Assembly (NCBI GenBank): GCA_942492935.1
Contig: OW818654.1
Location: 3,844,001 to 3,908,000 of the forward strand
Direction: 5' to 3'
DNA length: 64,000 nt
Source of the DNA: JANJUO01 sp942492935
GTDB lineage: Bacteria; Bacteroidota; Ignavibacteria; Kapaibacteriales; UBA2268
The notes below the pieces were generated by a model. The model was given only the letters and a program-made list of their open reading frames with translations, was not told where the DNA came from and searched no databases. Below are positions 60,423 through 64,000 of this stretch, piece after piece (position 1 is the stretch's first letter; each line of letters opens with the position of its first letter). The position numbers and the translations under genes were made by a program.

Positions 60423-62987
60423 TTATTCATTAATTCCATAATCGAACTTGATTTTTGTTTGTAATGTTGAAATTATTGAAAAAATGTATTTGACTGTATT
60501 AATTTCAATACTTGTTAAGTTATTTTTATCAATATAGTTACTTATTGGTATTCCTTTCAAAAAGCAGTCTGTTTGGTATTTTAATTGTAAGAACATCAAG
60601 TATCCGATTGCATAATCTAAATCTTTAGCCAAATCCTCCGAAAATGCTCCAATTTCAAAAAGTCGGATAATTCTTTCTGAAGTATTTGTACAACTTAGAT
60701 TATGTTTTATGCTATATAGTCGAACAAGATTTACTAATACTCTAATAGGATTTTTAATATTAATCAAATTATGACTTTCACCTTTATTTTCGGTTTGCAG
60801 ATTACCAAAGAAATTAACTGGTATTTTGTAAGTAATACAATGACGTGCTAAAATATTAATGAAATTTGGATTAGAATTTATATAATTTTTGATATTCTTT
60901 TTTATTTTATTTTCAAATGAACTATCACCATATACAGTTCTCAAATCAAAAAATATTTCAGTATCCAAAATATTTTCGGGAGTTGCATTTTTTATCCATT
61001 CTCCAAAGTAATCATTCCAAGTACTTAATGGTTTGTTCCACTTTGGATTTTTTGCCATTACTTCGCCTGGACAATAACTATATCCAGTTTTGAACATATA
61101 GTAATTGAATTTTTCAGCAAATAATTTGAAATAATCAGCTACAACTTTTTGATTGTAATCTGAGTTTTCGTAAATGATTGCATTGTCTTGGTCACTGATT
61201 AAAGATTGCTCTTTCCTTCCTTCGCTTCCAAGAGCAATTACTGAAAAATTAACAGGAGGTTCACCAATTTCTTTGATAATATTTTTTATGATTCTTTCTT
61301 GAATTAAGCCAGATATTTTTGTGATTGATTTTGTTAATTGCTTAATATTTGCACCAGATTGAATCATCACACCAAGATGAATAAAAGATTTATTTTTTTC
61401 TTTAAAAATGCTGCTTAGATTCTCGGAATTTGAAATCAAATATGAAATAAATTCTTCTGATGATTGAATCAAATTAAATATATCTTCTTTGGTGATAATA
61501 CCTGAAATATTACCATTGCTGTCAAGTATTGGTAAATGATGAATATTATTTTTGGACATTTCAATTATTGCAAAATAACTTAGTTCATCTTTATTTATTG
61601 AAATCAATGGGGCACTCATAAATTCAGAAACGGCTTTATTCTGATTAATTTCACTTATCGGAATTAATTTCAGAATATCATTTCTGGTTAGAATTCCAAC
61701 AGGATTATTATCATCAGATAGAATAATAATTGAATCCTGCTTATTGAATTTCATTTGATTAATTGCAAAGATTAATTTAGTATTTAATTGACAAAAAATT
61801 GGTTCTCTTGTAATATTTTTAATTGAAAGAGAGAAGAAATCTTCATTTCTTGTATTCAATTGTATGTAATCTTTTTTTAAATCTTCAATAAGTAGATAAA
61901 TTTCTGTATAATTATTAATTACTGAATGATTTTGCTTTGATATTTCCTTAAAAGTAATAATGTATGCTTTTTTCTCATCAAATTTAATTTTATTTAAAGT
62001 AATAATAGCATTTACAAATTTATTATTTTTATCAATTACATTCGATTCGAATTGAAATTCGTTTGAATCAGTATTAAGAAATTCATTTATTCCATCAATT
62101 ATATGTTTATCGGCTGAAAGATTATTGAAATTATCTGCAAAACTCGAAATTATATTGTGTGAAAAAAGTTCGGAAATTCTATTATTAAGATGAACAATTT
62201 CTTTGTCAATAATCATCATTTTTGCTTCAGAAGATGATTCAACAAGTGCTTTATATTTTTCTCTTGAAATCCTCAATAAGCTACTGACTTGCAATCTGTC
62301 AATTTCAGATTTGTAGAACTGTCTTAAAATAATGAATAAAAGCAATGAAATCACAAATGTAATTATCAAAGAAACGTAAGTAAGAGTATAAGTTATATTT
62401 GATATTTCTTCATTTACATCTTCTATATAGATACCGGTTCCGATAATCCAGTCCCATTGTTTAAATTCTTTTACATAAGAAATTTTAGGCACAATTCTGG
62501 AGCTGTCATCCATCCATTGCCACATATAATTTACATATCCATCTCCATTTCTTTTAACAACTTTCGCCATTTCGACAAACATTTTGTTGCCCTTTGGGTC
62601 TTTGAAATTTGAAACATCTTGTCCATTTAAATCAATTCTATAGGGATGATAAATCATTTTGGGAGAAAAATCAGTAATCCAAAAATAATCTTTTTGAAAT
62701 TCACCATACCTTAATGAAGTTATTTCTTTAGTAGCGATTACTTTAGCTTCCTCAACAGAAATCTCTCCTTTTTCTGAAGCTAAATAATATTTATTTGCAA
62801 TTCCCATTGTAGAATTAACTAGTTCACGAATCATTTCTTTTTTTCCATTCAGCATATTTTCTCTGAAAAATGGAATAATAAAATTGAAAATCAGCAATAC
62901 AAACAGTAAAACAGAAATAAATGAAGGCAATATTACCTTCACAAAAAAAGTCTTAAAATTCAACTTAATCTTTTCTGAGCCATCCAT
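60423..62987 (-). CDS. Cache-PAS-CBS-DUF294 nucleotidyltransferase-like regulator
   Basis: 854 residues. Membrane helix 1 (about 15-38) and helix 2 (about 200-220) enclose a periplasmic single Cache domain (YFWITDFSPKMIYHPYRIDL, WDWIIGTGIYIEDV). Then come a PAS-like region, a CBS pair (DSIIILSDDNNPVGILTRND, IHHLPILDSNGNISGIITKE), a DUF294 putative nucleotidyltransferase (IALGSEGRKEQSLISDQDNA) and DUF294_C. DUF294-CBS proteins are often next to acetate permease genes, as here, and are thought to regulate uptake. The Cache part is a plausible sensor of an external organic acid. It overlaps the phosphoesterase gene by 23 bp. Confidence 0.9.
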   Translation of the reverse strand: MDGSEKIKLNFKTFFVKVILPSFISVLLFVLLIFNFIIPFFRENMLNGKKEMIRELVNSTMGIANKYYLASEKGEISVEEAKVIATKEITSLRYGEFQKDYFWITDFSPKMIYHPYRIDLNGQDVSNFKDPKGNKMFVEMAKVVKRNGDGYVNYMWQWMDDSSRIVPKISYVKEFKQWDWIIGTGIYIEDVNEEISNITYTLTYVSLIITFVISLLLFIILRQFYKSEIDRLQVSSLLRISREKYKALVESSSEAKMMIIDKEIVHLNNRISELFSHNIISSFADNFNNLSADKHIIDGINEFLNTDSNEFQFESNVIDKNNKFVNAIITLNKIKFDEKKAYIITFKEISKQNHSVINNYTEIYLLIEDLKKDYIQLNTRNEDFFSLSIKNITREPIFCQLNTKLIFAINQMKFNKQDSIIILSDDNNPVGILTRNDILKLIPISEINQNKAVSEFMSAPLISINKDELSYFAIIEMSKNNIHHLPILDSNGNISGIITKEDIFNLIQSSEEFISYLISNSENLSSIFKEKNKSFIHLGVMIQSGANIKQLTKSITKISGLIQERIIKNIIKEIGEPPVNFSVIALGSEGRKEQSLISDQDNAIIYENSDYNQKVVADYFKLFAEKFNYYMFKTGYSYCPGEVMAKNPKWNKPLSTWNDYFGEWIKNATPENILDTEIFFDLRTVYGDSSFENKIKKNIKNYINSNPNFINILARHCITYKIPVNFFGNLQTENKGESHNLINIKNPIRVLVNLVRLYSIKHNLSCTNTSERIIRLFEIGAFSEDLAKDLDYAIGYLMFLQLKYQTDCFLKGIPISNYIDKNNLTSIEINTVKYIFSIISTLQTKIKFDYGINE

Positions 62988-63744
62988 TTATTTTCTTCCA
63001 ATAGTTTGAACTGTTTTTTATTTGAATTGCTTCAATTGAAAAATTGTTAAAATCAATAATCGAAACGCCACTTGTTCCATTTGTCGAAACCAGATTAGGT
63101 AATGAAAAATGACAAAGATTTGAATCAAAATGCTTTATTCCAAAATTATAAAGTTGTATAGAATCTATATTTGCTTTAATTAATCCTTTGGGATGCAAAT
63201 GCCCACCAATACTGAAATCACAATGATTTTGCTTTAGATACTCAAAGTGAGATTTAAATTCCCAAGGATTGTTTTGCCTGATTAATGATTTTCCTGTTAA
63301 ATCTGGAAATACAGAATGACTAATCGAAACAATAAATCCGCCGAATCCTATAATGAGCGAAGTATCTAAATTTTCAATAAATTCATAGTCTTTGACAGTA
63401 AAATTTTTGACAGGCAAGTCATTATAATTAAGACTATCATATTTAGCATTATATTTAAGATGTTCATAATCAATTTGATTATTCAAATCGTCAAATTCAA
63501 GTCGATGTCTATCTAAAGCATAAATATCGTGATTACCGGCTACAATGTATTTGCAATTTTGTTTGATAATATGAATACACTCCGAAGCATTTCTGCCATC
63601 GGAGTGTGTATGATAATTTGGGTCGAAACCAACAATGTCTCCCAAGCAAATCAGTTCATCACAATTTTGATTTTCAAAAATCTCCATAGATTTTTTTAAT
63701 GAAATCAAGTCTTCGTGAATATCTGTGATTACACCTGTTTTCAT
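62965..63744 (-). CDS. Calcineurin-like metallophosphoesterase
   Basis: 259 residues, cytoplasmic. The dinuclear-metal motifs are partly classical: GVITDIHED (D-x-H), LICLGDIVGFDP (G-D), YIVAGNHDIYALD (G-N-H-D), IVSISHSVFP and FSIGGHLHPKGLI (G-H-x-H). This resembles the YfcE/Ser-Thr phosphatase-like subclass. The substrate (phosphodiester or phosphoprotein) cannot be told. It lies 6 bp downstream of the symporter gene and overlaps the Cache-DUF294 gene by 23 bp, so the three form an operon. Confidence 0.92.
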   Translation of the reverse strand: MKTGVITDIHEDLISLKKSMEIFENQNCDELICLGDIVGFDPNYHTHSDGRNASECIHIIKQNCKYIVAGNHDIYALDRHRLEFDDLNNQIDYEHLKYNAKYDSLNYNDLPVKNFTVKDYEFIENLDTSLIIGFGGFIVSISHSVFPDLTGKSLIRQNNPWEFKSHFEYLKQNHCDFSIGGHLHPKGLIKANIDSIQLYNFGIKHFDSNLCHFSLPNLVSTNGTSGVSIIDFNNFSIEAIQIKNSSNYWKKINGWLRKD

Positions 63745-63750
63745 CTTGTA

Positions 63751-64000
63751 CTAACTTTGTCCTTCCACAACATTTATTTGATTCTTTTTATCAAATAAAG
63801 AAACAAATACTAATGTTAAAAATCCTAAAGGAATTGAAATTATGCCCGGATTCTGCAAAGGAATAATTGCTGCTTCTTTTGCCAATCCATAAACTTCAAA
63901 CATTGTAGGAGATAATAAAATAATCAATAATGCTGATAGCATACCTACTACTATTCCCCATGAAACACCTTTTGCAGTTGTTTTCTTCCAGAATAAAATC
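63751..64000 (-). CDS. actP: Sodium:solute symporter (ActP-type), C-terminal end only
   Basis: 83 codons, with the 5' part beyond the right edge. The frame reads WKKTTAKGVSWGIVVGMLSA, then LLSPTMFEVYGLAKEAAI and LQNPGIISIPLGFLTLVFVS before a short tail. These are the last two membrane helices and the typical NPGIISIPLGF of cation/acetate symporters. Together with the adjacent DUF294-CBS regulator this supports an acetate or short-chain monocarboxylate uptake operon. The gene symbol is given by resemblance; substrate specificity cannot be read from this fragment. Confidence 0.8.
   Translation of the reverse strand, partial: ILFWKKTTAKGVSWGIVVGMLSALLIILLSPTMFEVYGLAKEAAIIPLQNPGIISIPLGFLTLVFVSLFDKKNQINVVEGQS

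Noticed and set aside
1..64000. tRNA, rRNA or known riboswitch
   Set aside because: I scanned the gaps between genes for cloverleaf ends, rRNA words and common riboswitch cores and saw none; a covariance-model search would settle it.

Overview
The window is AT-rich, almost wholly coding chromosomal DNA from an uncultured-type member of the FCB group (Bacteroidota / Ignavibacteriota, including Kapabacteria-like lineages). The evidence is a type IX secretion C-terminal domain on a sugar dehydrogenase, many Bacteroidota-style lipoproteins and OmpA proteins, a RicT-HolB neighbourhood, a fused alpha/beta E1 2-oxoacid dehydrogenase, and intergenic repeats of a kind common in these genomes. The assignment rests on protein character only; no rRNA or tRNA gene was seen.

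Layout. 1-2111 (-): asnB, cut by the left edge, and pdxJ. 2277-7819 (-): a four-gene envelope operon of three lipoproteins and a beta-barrel protein. 8411-11856 (-): a redox cluster of a six-heme lipoprotein with a collagen-like linker, a barrel protein with one c-heme motif, a Tat-type Rieske lipoprotein and a small cytochrome c. 12885-15106 (+): a beta-barrel protein and a VWA-OmpA lipoprotein. 15580-24754: a methyltransferase-glycosyltransferase-TPR fusion, a SLOG-like protein, a secreted PQQ-type sugar dehydrogenase, a CtpA protease, a membrane protein and an orphan histidine kinase. 25253-27877 (-): YbaK and a restriction-modification-like group whose methyltransferase looks truncated. 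28054-34958 (-): TrpS, a MATE transporter, a DUF3108 protein, a TPR-SpoIIE phosphatase, a secreted DJ-1/PfpI protein and a CoA-binding protein. 35171-39574 (-): a giant poly-HAMP chemoreceptor with a periplasmic heme motif. 40446-44977: a DUF438/hemerythrin/PAS protein with a DUF1858-DUF2249 partner, then a NarX/NarL-type two-component pair. 45208-50742: an FAD-linked oxidase, an OmpA protein and an LTA-synthase-like sulfatase. 51479-54757 (+): a triple winged-helix membrane protein, a GNAT protein, a ferric-reductase-like membrane protein and a CPBP protease. 54993-59807: RicT, HolB and fused E1. 60423-64000 (-): the end of an ActP-type symporter, a phosphoesterase and a Cache-PAS-CBS-DUF294 regulator.

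Two themes stand out. The first is redox biology: the cytochrome/Rieske cluster, the heme-binding chemoreceptor, the hemerythrin/PAS protein and the ferric-reductase-like protein suggest respiration and redox sensing across the envelope. The second is the intergenic DNA, which is packed with structured repeats: a 134-bp tandem hairpin repeat whose stem shows paired substitutions between distant loci, a 102-bp hairpin repeat, MITE-like elements (one apparently carrying a decayed transposase tail), a nested inverted repeat, and a roughly 164-bp inverted repeat flanking the segment from 51 to 60 kb.
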